A stretch of DNA of 64,000 nucleotides from Maea johnstoni. Its lineage: Eukaryota; Annelida; Polychaeta; Spionida; Magelonidae. The notes under the pieces are model-generated. The model saw only the letters and a list, made by a program, of their open reading frames with translations. It made no database searches and had not been told where the DNA came from. The DNA lies in the NCBI GenBank assembly GCA_963942565.1, contig OZ012700.1, forward strand, positions 27,489,767 through 27,553,766, in the 5' to 3' direction. Of this stretch, positions 1 through 11,656 are shown one piece after another. Each line of letters begins with the position of its first letter. Within the stretch, counting starts at the first letter, position 1. Both the position numbers and the translations under genes were made by a program.

Positions 1-701
1 TAAATGTGTATCTTTGGATTACAACATCCATTCCTCATCCACTGGTTATTTGGATTGCACCAATTGTTGTTTAGAACTTCTTCTTGGAAGTTTGAAAAAA
101 ATGCAACTGGCAACATGCAGCAATAAAGAGTTACAGTTGCAATTTGGGTGCAAGAGTAAGCAAAATTCGGTACTGGTACTCAATACAATACTAAATACTG
201 GTCCCGAAAAGGGAATAAGGTATCGTATCGAAAAATTCAAGTATCATATTGTATCGTTAAGGTTTAAAATATTTGAAAAATTGACTTAATTGCTACTTGG
301 ACGTCTTCTTATGAAGCAATTCGCTATTCAATAGCAATTAAGATTTCTGAAGACGAAATTTAACTTTAACATAATTTAACATAAGTCGGTCCCTGGGAGG
401 CAGGCAGTATTGCTAAAAATATTGAGAAGGTATCTCATTGTAGAGGAAATATCAATATTGTAAAGGTGCCAATCCCTATGAAAGAGTGCAGCTCAATTGG
501 TCAAATGCTAGTAGTTGGAATGATTAGAAATAAGTTATGATGCATTATCATTTGAAAAAAATATGGTAACATAACCAAAGATAGTTTGGGATGTGAATGT
601 TCAAAATCATAGAAAGATATCAGTCAGTGTCCCTGGATTCTAGGATAGCTGGAATCCATTCCAGAATTCTGCACTCTGAATGGCTTAACCTAAACCTAAA
701 A

Positions 702-800
702 TTAACCCTTATGCTGCTGGTGGCTACTTTGGCCAATACAAAATGATGCAAAAAACAACAACAAAAAAACTGAAAAATACCTGAAATATCAACAAAACAA
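702..800 (+). mobile_element. Truncated family 1 MITE
   Basis: Left ~95 bp only: TTAACCCTTATGCTGCTGGT through the ATACAAAATGATGC block. Confidence 0.6.
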
Positions 801-1726
801 CCCATTCATGAAAGTTCAAATTTTATATCTGAAAATCTTTTGACCCCCAAATATCACAATTAAACTTACAGAATGCCTTTGAATATTTTAGCATTAAAAG
901 TCAATCATTCTGCATGCATGTTTTATAAGTCATAAGTCATGCATGCTTTATGTTAAGAACATAAGATCATGTCATGCCCATAAGTAGCATTTCTAAGTAC
1001 AGAATATACCATATCTAATTAAAATAGTAGTGAGAGTTGGGGTTATGGGGGCATATCTAGGTAAATGGGAAACATGCATGCTAATACATGCATGAGTATC
1101 AAGATCCAAATAATTCTGGAATTAAATGAAAAATTACCAAATATTTGAGGGAGAATTATTGCTTGGCTTCTGACAAAAATTCATTTTTCAAATAGATTTT
1201 TCAAAATATGCTTTTAGTAAGTTTGTGTAAGATATAATAGTGAGGCTTCTTTTGAAGCCCTACAGATATTGACGAATGTATGAATCTTTAAGTCTGAGGA
1301 TTTGGTTTTATCATTAACTGTGGCTCATGATTGTTGGTGACAATTGTTCTCTATGTAATGATTTACAGAATTTTGCTATTGATAGGAAAACTGATATGAT
1401 ATTGTTGTCCTGGTGAAAATTTTCTTAGCCCATTTCTTAATGTTGGCTGCTGAAAAAGCTGTGCTCCAAGATTGTCTGTGATTCGGGGTGTTTATACTTG
1501 CATGGATGGAACCCCCGCAGTGTGGATCTTTACCTAGAAAAGCTTTACGAAATCTGGCTCTGGCCTTCAAATCTATAGTGACATTCTATAGGGTTGGAGG
1601 ATATGAATCATAGTTGAAGGGTAATGATGTGATGAGGGTACCATATTTCACACAATGAATTGGCTGGACAAAAAATGAATATTTTACCAATTATGCAGGC
1701 TAGCTGGTTTACAAAATAATTGTATT

Positions 1727-1928
1727 AGGGCTGTTCCATTTAAAAGTGTGGGGGGGGGGGGAGGAGGAACGGAAGGTTTTTTGAAGGGGGGTAGGGGCCG
1801 AATTCTGAATTAATTTTTCCCATTATATTACATTAGATTTCTGGCAGGAGGGGGGGGGGGGGGGGTGTCGAATTTTTAATTATATTCCGTTCCTCCCCCC
1901 CACCACACTTTTAAATTGAACGGCCCTT
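1727..1928. mobile_element. MITE with G-run arms
   Basis: Inverted ends GGGCTGTTCCATTTAAAAGT and its partner ending ACTTTTAAATTGAACGGCCC, flanked by TTA. The middle is long G tracts on one arm and C tracts on the other. Confidence 0.6.
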
Positions 1929-2092
1929 ATGTCTTAAATTGTCACAGATTCTGGGGGCTAGCAGGTTTAAGAAATAATTGTCTTGTCATCGATTCTGGGG
2001 GCTGACCACTGCCAGAAGATTGTCCACCAGTGGCCGGATTTCTAGAGCAGCCGATTCATTGCGCCAAGTACAGTATTGTGTCTTAACCCTTA

Positions 2093-2294
2093 TGCTGCTG
2101 GTGGCTAATTTGGCCAATACAAAAAGATGCAAAAACCCAAAAAATGACTGAAACCCTGGCAAATGGGTACTCATCTGAGTGTACTCGGCGACAGCTTTCA
2201 AATGAATACCAAGACGACAGGGTTTCAATGGTTTTTCAAGAATCTTGCATTCTTGTGATTTGGACGAAAGTGGCTTCAGCATTGGAAGGGTTAA
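2093..2294 (+). mobile_element. TTAA-flanked MITE, family 1
   Basis: Begins TTAACCCTTATGCTGCTGGT and ends GCATTGGAAGGGTTAA. The TTAA target and CCCTT/AAGGG tips fit piggyBac-type elements. No coding capacity. Confidence 0.75.
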
Positions 2295-2588
2295 CACCTC
2301 AGGAAGGGCAGGTGGGTTTGTGTGTCGTATGTGTCTCTTGGAACTTAAGATAGTACACATAGACTCATAGGGAAATACCACCCAGGGAAGATATCACAGT
2401 ATTCATCCCAAATAGCGCATGTGTGAGTAGTAAGGTAGGAAAAGATCTGCTAGAAGGGGCATTGACGATTGGTGTTTTGGCCGCAACCCAAATGCGTTGC
2501 CAACAGTGGTAACAATACAGAACTTGAACGGTTCACGCTCTTTTGTTGCGCCATGTCCAATTGGACACCTGAGTGATGGCGTGCCTAG

Positions 2589-2964
2589 TAGGGCTGTCAT
2601 TGACATCCATTTTTTTTCGATTCGATCATTGACATTTTATCTTTCGATTCCGATTATTTCGATTTGATTTTGAAGAGCTGCACTAATAGAATATTTTCAC
2701 ATGTTCCACACTATTTCTGTGGCTAGGATCCTAAGATTCTCACAATGCAAAGACAATGAAGGTTTTCTCAACACTTTTTGATTGAATACTTGAGCTTCTC
2801 TTCAAAATTCTTATTAGTGTTGGCTAAAATGGCCGCAATACGGCGTAAAAGGCTGAAAAAATGTGTTTCGATTAAGTGACATAACAATTGACATAATATT
2901 TTTTTCGACTAATTGGAAAAATTATTTCGATCGATCGATACTTGTCATATCAATGACAGTCCTA
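2589..2964. mobile_element. hAT-like MITE (TAGGGCTGTCATTGA)
   Basis: Inverted tips TAGGGCTGTCATTGACATCC and its partner ending CAATGACAGTCCTA. Flanks GTGCCTAG and GTGCCAAG form an 8-bp target duplication with one change. Confidence 0.75.
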
Positions 2965-3277
2965 GTGCCAAGGACAGACGGAAATGGTGAAAGACCCTGT
3001 CTGCTGGCTCGCCCCCTCCAACATTTTCAGAAAAAGGGGGGATGCGGTTATTTGCACTTATTCGGATGAATACGGTAGACATACCTGCAGGTACACAGAA
3101 AGAACCCATTCATGCTAACTACAGTTCCCTTTGTAAGTACCATCTAGATCAGTGCTTCTTTTGACAATAACTTCATAAATAAATTCACAAAATGTCTGAA
3201 AGTGAGCTGTCAGTTGTGTTGCATGTAACCCTTCAAATATATACAGAGGTATGGACAGGCATTTAACAGCTAGGTGC

Positions 3278-3503
3278 TAACCCATTTACACACAGAGCGG
3301 CCAAAGGAGGCCTGACGATTTTGGAAATATTTTCCTTACAAAAGCATTTTTTTGAAAACATTTGAAGGTGAAATGTTGATCAGAAGATAAACAACAACTC
3401 TCCTTGAAATATTTTGCAAACTTTCGCTTTATTCCCAAGTTATTTCCAAAAGTATGAAAGAAGCAGACGATACTTCTAGAACTCTTGAGTGTGAATGGGT
3501 TAA
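3278..3503 (+). mobile_element. TTAA-type MITE, family 2
   Basis: Left CTAACCCATTTACACACAGA, right GAGTGTGAATGGGTTAA. Internal CTCTCCTTGAAATATTTT-like block shared with other copies. Confidence 0.6.
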
Positions 3504-3932
3504 AGGGCATGAACAGATTTAAAGAAAGCAATGCATTAAGAGGAACCCATGCAAAACAGGCTAGGAGAAAATTAGGGGGATTGGACAATGGGAAAATAAT
3601 TGAGATATTTGTGAAAGGGGTTTGTATGGTGGAAATATTCATATTTGTTTAAGAGTGACTTAATTTGTATGTGTTTAACATATTAGACCATCTAAACATA
3701 CTCCCACCTTTTTAATAGTCCATAATTTTCCAAAATATTGCACAAGCTGCACTCAACTGGAGGAATACAGTAGTATGCATAAATGAACATTCATTTGTGC
3801 CTGTAGAACCCCAAAATGACCTGACTATTTTGGCGACATGTTCCTGACAACGTCCTCTTTTGCAAAAATGTTTGAAGGAGAATTAAACAAATCTCCTTCA
3901 AATGTTTAATATGAATTTTTTTCATTCCAAGG

Positions 3933-4170
3933 TTAGGCCTAAAAAAATTAATTGTTTGTTTCCTGTAATGGTCCGAAAAAAATAGGGCAGGTAGGTTGGG
4001 AAATTATATTTTTTGCATTACTTTTTTGGTCAAAAATGTGTGTTTTATGCATGTTTTACGTTGATTAAGAGTTGGGAGGGCAATAAAAACTTAAGGGTAG
4101 GAATTTTTTTGAATAAAAACTTGTTAGGGTAGGGTTACAGGAAACAACCCAACTTTTTTTTAAGGCCTTA
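3933..4170. mobile_element. MITE with TTAGGCCTAAAAAA tips
   Basis: Left tip TTAGGCCTAAAAAAATTAAT followed by TTTGTTTCCTGTAA; right tip TTACAGGAAACAACC to TTTAAGGCCTTA. No ORF. Confidence 0.65.
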
Positions 4171-4311
4171 TTGTCATGGGTCCAGATGGCACTTGTCAAG
4201 GAGATTTCCAGACATGAATAGGTCAAAACACCCCAAGATTCAACCCTCCATTTAGGGTATTTCCCTGGCCTATGTGTACTCTATGGGAGGGGTTGTTCAA
4301 GCAGGGAAAGG

Positions 4312-4523
4312 TTAACCCTTATGCAGCTGGTGGCTAATTTTGCCAATACAAAATGATGCAAAAAGCTAATAAATGACCGAAACCCTGGCAAATGGGTACT
4401 CATCTGAAAGTACTCAACGAGGGCTATCCAATGAGTACCAATATGACAGGGTTTAGATGGTATTCAAAAATCTTTGCATCCTTGTGCTTTGGACGAAAGT
4501 AGCATTAGCATTGGAAGGGTTGA
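4312..4523 (+). mobile_element. TTAA-flanked MITE, family 1
   Basis: Same consensus as the copy at 2093; the right-hand TTAA has decayed to TTGA. Confidence 0.7.
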
Positions 4524-5903
4524 GGTAATAGTATGAAAACCATTTACAACATCAGCGGGGCCGACGTATGGATTGCCCATACGATAGATCTCTATCGCCT
4601 AGAAAAAACAGCATTCAAACCTACCAGATAAATAACGCACCACACATACAGGCGGCCATTGCTACTGAGAACACATAGGGTGTATTACTATGGGCAAAAA
4701 CATTGTCAATTTAGAAAAATATACACAAAAAAAATGTTGGAAATACATCTCCTTTAAATAATTCGTGAAAATTTGTTTAGAAAATTCAATTTTGAAAAAA
4801 TAGTTTATGAAAAAAGGTTTGGATATTTTTGTTGGAAAATTCTATTTTGAAAAACAAATCAAAACAGAAATCTCAGAAACATTTTCTTCTTGAAATGATT
4901 AATAAAAAATACTTTGCAAAGATATTTTTGTTGAAAAAATACAGCATGATGTTATTCTTTACTATGAATTAAATGAATCAAATAAAGCAAAAAGATTTTC
5001 TCAAAAGGATCACGTCATCGTAGCATTCTGAGTAAAAATGGATTCAAAGAAAATTTTACATAAAAATAAAAAGAATTCAGTTCAAACAGGTGATTGTGAT
5101 GATAAAAAACAGCTGCTTTTAGTAAAATGTAAATGGTTACTACTCATGTCTTATTCAAACACTTATACATGATATGCTACTTTTAGAATAATATCATCAT
5201 CTACATGGAATGCGAGAATTCAAACTATAAAGAAATGATTTCTCATGCATAGGCACAAGTAGAAAATGCACTTGATGTATTTTCCATTTGTGCATATATG
5301 CACAATTAAGGATCAAAAATATTAAGAATCCCAAATTAGAAAATACAAAAATTGGATGTCTTTCAAGAAAACTAAAAATTGATATGAATTTATGTTTATT
5401 TCAAGCATTTTTTTAAAATGTTTCTGGCAAGTTTTATTTCAAATCAGGAACTTAAAACTAAATCACACACTTACGAAAAGTGGCCACACAGTGTTCAAAC
5501 ATGTCAAACACATTCCAACAAAAAAATCTATCTGTTACTGTATAACTGGTATTTTTTACAGGCATTTAATTTTCGCGCTCCCCATAATAGTGCAAAAATA
5601 AAATCCTTCAAATAAAAATCTATAAAGAAATAAATATATAGTTTGAGTGCTTGAATTCACAAATTTAAAGTAGCACAAATAACCTCCAGCAGGGCTGTAA
5701 AGCAAAATATTTACCACTCCAAATTAAAGCTGTATACAGTAACAGATAATCATTGTGTTTCATTATTCAAGAAACAAACTTTGGCCTACACTAGGAATAA
5801 AGAAGAAGAGTAGTCTCTTTTACCTTCTTTTGCCAACTAACAAACCAGCCAAAGAAAACCTTTTATATAATTCAGATGACGTATGAATTAGTCAATAGTT
5901 TAC

Positions 5904-6082
5904 CTTTTTCTCCATATCTGCCTTGCCCTGCTCGGCTTGTAAGGCTTTTCGCATCCCGAAGGCGACGCTGCTCTCGTAGAGGGTCTGGTAGGCAGCGATC
6001 GTCATCCTAATCTCGTCCCTGACGCGCAGCAGCAGCAGACCTCGCTCAGCACAGTTAATAGTCACCTGACGAATCAGCTCAT
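5904..6082 (-). CDS. DNALI1: DNALI1 exon 4 (last exon seen)
   Basis: The acceptor is ttcag|ATGAGC and the donor AAAAAG|gtaaac, ending in phase 0. It encodes DELIRQVTINCAERGLLLLR and RDEIRMTIAAYQTLYESSVA, close to identical to vertebrate DNALI1. The 5' edge of this exon is copied near 6297-6320. Confidence 0.97.
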
Positions 6083-9000
6083 CTGAACAGAGGAAAGAAA
6101 AGGGGTGTAAGATGTATAGGTTAAACCTTGAAATTAATCATAAATATGTCAATGTGTTCTGAATTTCAAACAGTGCCTATTTATAATTTGATTGAATGCT
6201 ATAGAATCCATGTGCATATATCAATCTTTCGTATCGAAATCAAAAAAAAAAAATCAATGTATGGAATCGAAAATTTTTCTTAAACAATGACAGCTCTAAT
6301 AGTCACCTGACAAATCAGAAGAAGAAAGTAAAGAGTGTCATATGTGTGTGTACATGTTTTACATACCGAAGCACTGTGAGTATAGTTCTCTCCTGACAGG
6401 ACAGATTCCCGTCTCCCTGGCCTGTCTCTGCTGAAGGCGTCGGTCCAGTTCCTCCTGTAGGTTGACCACGTCCAGACGAGTGGCCGGAGTGCTGGACACC
6501 TGCTGCACCCACAACTGACCGCTCTCTGTCCACTCCCTGGAGAAAATGGGTAAAACAAAATAACGGTTGGGAATCATCCAACTTTCTGGCTGAAATGATC
6601 ACTTATAATTTTAACCTATCAATGTAAATTGTGGAGATCTAGCAGCCAGGTTAGTTTGAGGTAAGTACCCATATGCCAGGGTTTCAGTCATTTGTCAGGT
6701 GTTTTGCATCATTTTATACTACCCAAATTAGCCACCAGCAGTATTTATAAGGGTTGACACATTCATGCCTGCAAAGCCCAACACCGCCTGACAATTTTGA
6801 TGATATCTCTCTAACTTTAGCAATTTCCATAAAATATTAAAAGGAGATGTATTATTGACTATAAACAACTGATAACTCTCCTTCAACTATTTTTCCAATG
6901 AATAAAAAACTTCCAAAGTTATTTACAAAAGTATCCTTATTCTTACCTTGGTGGCAATATAGAGTTGAGGATCTCATCTGTCTGTTGTGTATTCTTGGCA
7001 TCCATGGGAGGAAGCTTCTTGCCAGGGGGGTTTGGTACAGGACCTGTGGTACTTGGCTGCTGGGGGCTGGCCTTCAAAGCCCTAGCCTAAAACAGTCAAA
7101 AACAGCTCACTGTTACTAGGTTCACAATACACAACTTTTTGGGAAACATACATGGAGGGGGGGGGGGGGGGGGGAGCTTCTTGCCAGGGGGGTTTGGCAC
7201 AGGACCTGTAGTACTAGGCTGCTGGGGGCAGGCCTTCAGAACCCTCGCCTAAAACAGTCACAAACAGCTCACTGTTACTAGGTTCACAATACACAAAGGG
7301 AAACATGGGGGGGGGGGGGGGGGGGTGTTCACAATACACAAATGGAAACATGGGGGGGGGGGGGGGTGGTTCACAATACACGAAGGGAAACATGGGGGGT
7401 TGTTCACAATACACGAAGGGATACAAGGGTGGGGGGGTGGTTCACAATACACAAAGGGAAACATGGGGGGGGGGGGGGGGGTGGTTCACAATACACAAAG
7501 GGAAACATGGGGGGGGGGGTGGTTCACAATACACAAAGGGAAACATGGGGGGGGGGGGGGGTGGTTCACAATACACAAAGGGAAACATGGGGGGGGGGTG
7601 GTTCACAATACACAAAGGGAAACATGGGGGGGGGGGTGGTTCACAATACACAAAGGGAAACATGGGGGGGGGGTGGTTCACAATACACAAAGGGAAACAT
7701 GGGGGGGGGGGTGGTTCACAATACACAAAGGGAAACATGGGGGGGGGGGGGGGGGGTGGTTCACAATACACAAAGGGAAACATGGGGGGGGGGGGTGGTT
7801 CACAATACACAAAGGGAAACATGGGGGGGGGGTGGTTCACAATACACAAAGGGAAACATGGGGGGGGGGGGTGGTTCACAATACACAAAGGGAAACATGG
7901 GGGGGGGGGGGGGGTGGTTCACAATACACAAAGGGAAACATGGGGGGGGGGGTGGTTCACAATACACAAAGGGAAACATGGGGGGGGGGTGGTTCACAAT
8001 ACACAAAGGGAAACATGGGGGGGGGGGTGGTTCACAATACACAAAGGGAAACATGGGGGGGGGGTGGTTCACAATACACAAAGGGAAACATGGGGGGGGG
8101 GGGGGTGGTTCACAATACACAAAGGGAAACATGGGGGGGGGGTTCACAATACACAAATGGAAACATGGGGGGGGGGGGGGGTGGTTCACAATACACAAAG
8201 GGAAACATGGGGGGGGGGGTGGTTCACAATACACAAAGGGAAACATGGGGGGGGGGTGGTTCACAATACACAAAGGGAAACATGGGGGGGGGGGGGGGTG
8301 GTTCACAATACACAAAGGGAAACATGGGGGGGGGGGTGGTTCACAATACACAAAGGGAAACATGGGGGGGGGTGGTTCACAATACACAAAGGGAAACATG
8401 GGGGGGGGGGTGGTTCACAATACACAAAGGGAAACATGGGGGGGGGGTGGTTCACAATACACAAAGGGAAACATGGGGGGGGGGATGATTCACAATACAC
8501 AAAGGGAAACATGGGGGGGGGGTGGTTCACAATACACAAAGGGAAACATGGGGGGGGGGGTGGTTCACAATACACAAAGGGAAACATGGGGGGGGGTGGT
8601 TCACAATACACAAAGGGAAACATGGGGGGGGGGGTGGTTCACAATACACAAAGGGAAACATGGGGGGGGGGGTGGTTCACAATACACAAAGGGAAACATG
8701 GGGGGGGGATGATTCACAATACACAAAGGGAAACATGGGGGGGGGGGGGTGGTTCACAATAAACAAATGGAAACATGGGGGGGTGGTTCACAATACACAA
8801 AGGGAAACATGGGGGGGGGTGGTTCACAATAAACAAATGGAAACATGGGGGGTGGTTCACAATACACAAAGGGAAACATGGGGGGGGGGGGGTGGTTCAC
8901 AATACACAAAGGGAAACATGGGGGGGGGGGTGGTTCACAATACACAAATGGAAACATGGGGGGGTGGTTCACAATACACAAAGGGAAACATGGGGGGGGG

Positions 9001-10978
9001 GGGGCTGGTTCACAATACACAAAGGGAAACATGGGGGGGGGGGGGGTGGTTCACAATACACAAAGGGAAACATGGGGGGGGGGGGTGGTTCACAATACAC
9101 AAAGGGAAACATGGGGGGTGGTTCACAATACACAAAGGGAAACATGGGGGGGGGGTGGTTCACAATACACAAAGGGAAACATGGGGGGGGGGGGGGGGTG
9201 GTTCACAATACACAAAGGGAAACATGGGGGGGGGGGGGGTGGTTCACAATACACAAAGGGAAACATGGGGGGGGGGGGCTGGTTCACAATACACAAAGGG
9301 AAACATGGGGGGGGTGGTTCACAATACACGAAGGGATACAAGGGTGGGGGGGTGGTTCACAATACACAAAGGGAAACATGGGGGGGGGGGGGGTGGTTCA
9401 CAATACACAAATGGAAACATGGGGGGGTGGTTCACAATACACAAAGGGAAACATGGGGGGGGGGGGCTGGTTCACAATACACAAAGGGAAACATGGGGGG
9501 GGGGTGGTTCACAATACACAAAGGGAAACATGGGGGGGGGGTGGTTCACAATACACAAAGGGAAACATGGGGGGGGGGTGGTTCACAATACACAAAGGGA
9601 AACATGGGGGGGGGGGCTGGTTCACAATACACAAAGGGAAACATGGGGGGGGGGTGGTTCACAATACACAAAGGGAAACATGGGGGGGGGGGTGGTTCAC
9701 AATACACAAAGGGAAACATGGGGGGGGGGGGGGGTGGTTCACAATACACAAAGGGAAACATGGGGGGGGGGGGCTGGTTCACAATACACAAAGGGAAACA
9801 TGGGGGGGGTGGTTCACAATACACAAAGGGAAACATGGGGGGGGGGGGCTGGTTCACAATACACAAAGGGAAACATGGGGGGGGGCTGGTTCACAATACA
9901 CAAAGGGAAACATGGGGGGGGGGGTGGTTCACAATACACAAAGGGAAACATGGGGGGGGGGGGTGATTCACAATACACAAAGGGAAACATGGGGGGGGGG
10001 GGTGGTTCACAATACACAAAGGGAAACATGGGGGGGGTGGTTCACAATACACAAAGGGAAACATGGGGGGGGGGGGTGGTTCACAATACACAAAGGGAAA
10101 CATGTAGGGGGTGATTCACAATACACAAAGGGAAACATGGGGGGGGGGGGGGCTGGTTCACAAAGCACAAAGGGGGATGAAGTGACAGGAACGAATGGAG
10201 AGCGTGTAGTTTTGAGTTTTGGCCTGTCAAGAAATGAATAAAATGATTTAATTTTTTTTTTAAGTTTTGAGAAATCTAGACACGAGGTTCCGGAACCCGC
10301 CGATAGGCTGCTTCAAACACGTCGAATGCCTTTGTGTAATGCCTTGAATTGTTTCATTAGAGAAAACTTGGTTCTTCCAGTTATGTATGATAGTGTCCAC
10401 TCTGTTTTGGTCAAACAGCATGGATACATTCAATGGACTAATTGTACTAAAAATACACTTTTAGGAAATTAAATAACCTTTTTTAAATCAGTGAAATTAG
10501 CGATTTTACAGTTTTGATGACGTCACAAGTAATTAGAAGCTAATTATAGAATGCGACAGTGGCGACACGTAGCTATAGCGGCGTTCATTTACACTACAGA
10601 CCTGTAGTGTAAATGAACGCCGAACACGAACACGTTACAGTCAACCTCCCCCCTACTAATGCATTCTACTGCCGACACATGTCATCCAACCCTAGTTCCG
10701 AAAAACTCTGGGTGCACTGAAACAGTGTACCATAGAACAGGTTGATTGGAGAAGATATGACAGAGAACAAATGTGAAGACATACTTGTTACATTTGTTTT
10801 ATTTTTTCATTTACAAAATTCAAAAAAAAAATTATGTTTTAGGCAAACGGAAGTGCCTAAAAATCATTGAGTGGGGTAAAAATAAATAAATAATGTGTAT
10901 GGGGGTCCATATCAATAATATATAGTAAAAACAATAATAATATCCAACAATAATATTAATAATGATAATAATAACAAT

Positions 10979-11013
<35 letters not shown>

Positions 11014-11441
11014 ATAAAATACATTGGTGGGGGATGTGGGTACTTTAAAAATTCAATAACATTGTAGGTGTGTTTGTTTTTTTGAAAAAAAATGGAAATA
11101 ATCATTGATGATTGGTGGCATTGGTGGGGTGGGTCTGGAAATCGGATCTGAAATATGACATTGACACACTCGCTACATATAGAACCATTCTTCGTATCCA
11201 TGGTTCCGTTTTTCAATCATTTAGATATCACTTATTAATTACAATCGTACCAAAAACCTGCACACACGCTTTGAACAGTGATTGCAATTTTCAGTCGGGC
11301 ACTATCATCGCACCTGCCGCTGAACTTCAAAATGAAGTGTAGTAAGATTATGACACTTACGCGTTGTGTTTTCTTGTCTGTATTCCGGCTAACGAGTACA
11401 GGATTGTCATATTTAACGAGTGATGCATTTGGAGGAATCAT
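5904..11441 (-). CDS. DNALI1: DNALI1 (p28), axonemal inner-arm dynein light intermediate chain, N-terminal four exons
   Basis: Seen: four exons on the minus strand at 11441-11361, 7086-6947, 6536-6367 and 6082-5904. All junctions are GT-AG and the phases join cleanly (0, 2, 1, 0), giving 190 codons. The start is the ATG at 11441, and the N-terminus MIPPNASLVKYDNPVLVSRN matches the family's conserved start. Further family hallmarks are EEILN-like DEILNSILPP, LWVQQVSSTPATRLDVV, RQARETGICPVRRELYSQCF, and the block from LIRQVTINCAERG to ALQAEQGKADMEKK. Known: DNALI1/p28 is a light chain of single-headed inner-arm dyneins and acts in cilia and flagella. The protein is usually about 260-280 residues, so roughly the last 70 (C-terminal coiled coil) are missing. 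I found no matching exon between 1 and 5903, so the 3' end probably lies left of the window. The gene is divergent from EMC2. Intron 1 (about 4.3 kb) is mostly minisatellite. Confidence 0.96.
6367..6536 (-). CDS. DNALI1: DNALI1 exon 3
   Basis: The acceptor is ctccag|GGAGTG and the donor CTTCG|gtatgt. It encodes EWTESGQLWVQQVSSTPATR and then LQEELDRRLQQRQARETG, which is highly conserved in the family. Confidence 0.97.
6658..6757 (-). mobile_element. Truncated family 1 MITE in DNALI1 intron 2
   Basis: Contains TACCCATATGCCAGGGTTTC and ends TATTTATAAGGGTTGA, the outer half of the family in reverse orientation. Confidence 0.55.
6947..7086 (-). CDS. DNALI1: DNALI1 exon 2
   Basis: The acceptor is ttttag|GCTAGG and the donor CCAAG|gtaaga. 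It encodes a Pro/Gln-rich linker (KASPQQPSTTGPVPNPPGKK) and then DEILNSILPPR. Its 5' half is duplicated 162 bp upstream in the transcript sense, at 7175-7248. Confidence 0.95.
7175..7295 (-). pseudogene. Partial duplicate of DNALI1 exon 2 with acceptor
   Basis: Matches 7013-7133 at an offset of 162 bp. It includes the acceptor ttttag|GCGAGG and the reading RVLKACPQQPSTTGPVPNPP, then runs into an 18-base C tract on the sense strand. The exon's 3' half is absent. Confidence 0.85.
7290..10165. repeat. G-run minisatellite in DNALI1 intron 1
   Basis: Roughly 80 tandem units, each GGTTCACAATACACAAAGGG plus AAACAT and a run of about 6 to 18 G, then T. Variants (AAATGGAAAC, GGCTGGTTC, ACACGAAGGGATACAAGGG) occur in scattered groups. 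The apparent ORFs on both strands are repeat artefacts. Confidence 0.98.
10579..10622. repeat. Perfect 21-bp inverted repeat, 2-base spacer
   Basis: Left arm CGGCGTTCATTTACACTACA plus G; the right arm is its exact complement. In DNALI1 intron 1. Confidence 0.9.
11361..11441 (-). CDS. DNALI1: DNALI1 exon 1
   Basis: Encodes 27 residues, from MIPPNASLV to KKTQR. The donor is CGC|gtaagt and the phase is 0. The ATG lies 190 bp from the EMC2 ATG on the other strand. Confidence 0.95.
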
Positions 11442-11631
11442 TTTGAGTTATTTCGTCGAACAATACTTAAGATATATAGGTGTAAGTAACAGTATAAGTT
11501 CCTTCGGCTGACAAGCCAATATTTTGATTCCACTTCAATTTACACGGTCGTCATGGAAATTCTTCAATGCGCCTGCGTGTACTTTTCTCGTGAGATTTTG
11601 ACTCGTATCGCGAGATTTAATCAGAGTCAAG
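11442..11631. promoter_or_regulatory. Bidirectional promoter region between DNALI1 and EMC2
   Basis: Seen: 190 bp separate the two divergent start codons, and there is no TATA box. An imperfect RFX X-box-like sequence, GTCGTCATGGAAAT, lies at 11547-11560. An NRF1-like GCGCCTGCG lies near 11570. Two TCTCG(C/T)GAGA-like motifs lie near 11585 and 11608. A YY1-like CAAGATGGCG covers the EMC2 ATG at 11629-11638. Known: RFX factors drive axonemal dynein genes, and YY1 sites often sit at start codons of housekeeping genes. Inference: one short promoter serves a cilia gene and a housekeeping gene. Confidence 0.6.
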
Positions 11632-11656
11632 ATGGCGTCGCCCTTATCCAGTGATG
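11632..11656 (+). CDS. EMC2: EMC2 exon 1
   Basis: Encodes MASPLSSD plus one base. The donor G|gttcgt is non-optimal, but it is the only choice that keeps exon 2 open in the conserved frame. Confidence 0.8.

Larger units (their letters stand above)
1..5903. other. Repeat-rich, no exon found (probably DNALI1 intron)
   Basis: AT-rich DNA with several MITEs, listed separately: 702-800, 1727-1928, 2093-2294, 2589-2964, 3278-3503, 3933-4170 and 4312-4523. The stretch 4530-5900 shows only A/T-rich low-complexity sequence. No ORF resembled the missing DNALI1 C-terminus. Confidence 0.6.

Noticed and set aside
7290-10165. CRISPR-like array of regular repeats
   Set aside because: Units are directly adjacent with no unique spacers, in a eukaryotic intron.
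7305-10241. Very long Gly-rich and Pro-rich ORFs on both strands
   Set aside because: They are readings of the minisatellite in several frames at once; the repeats lack stops. Real DNALI1 exons flank the array, which is intronic.
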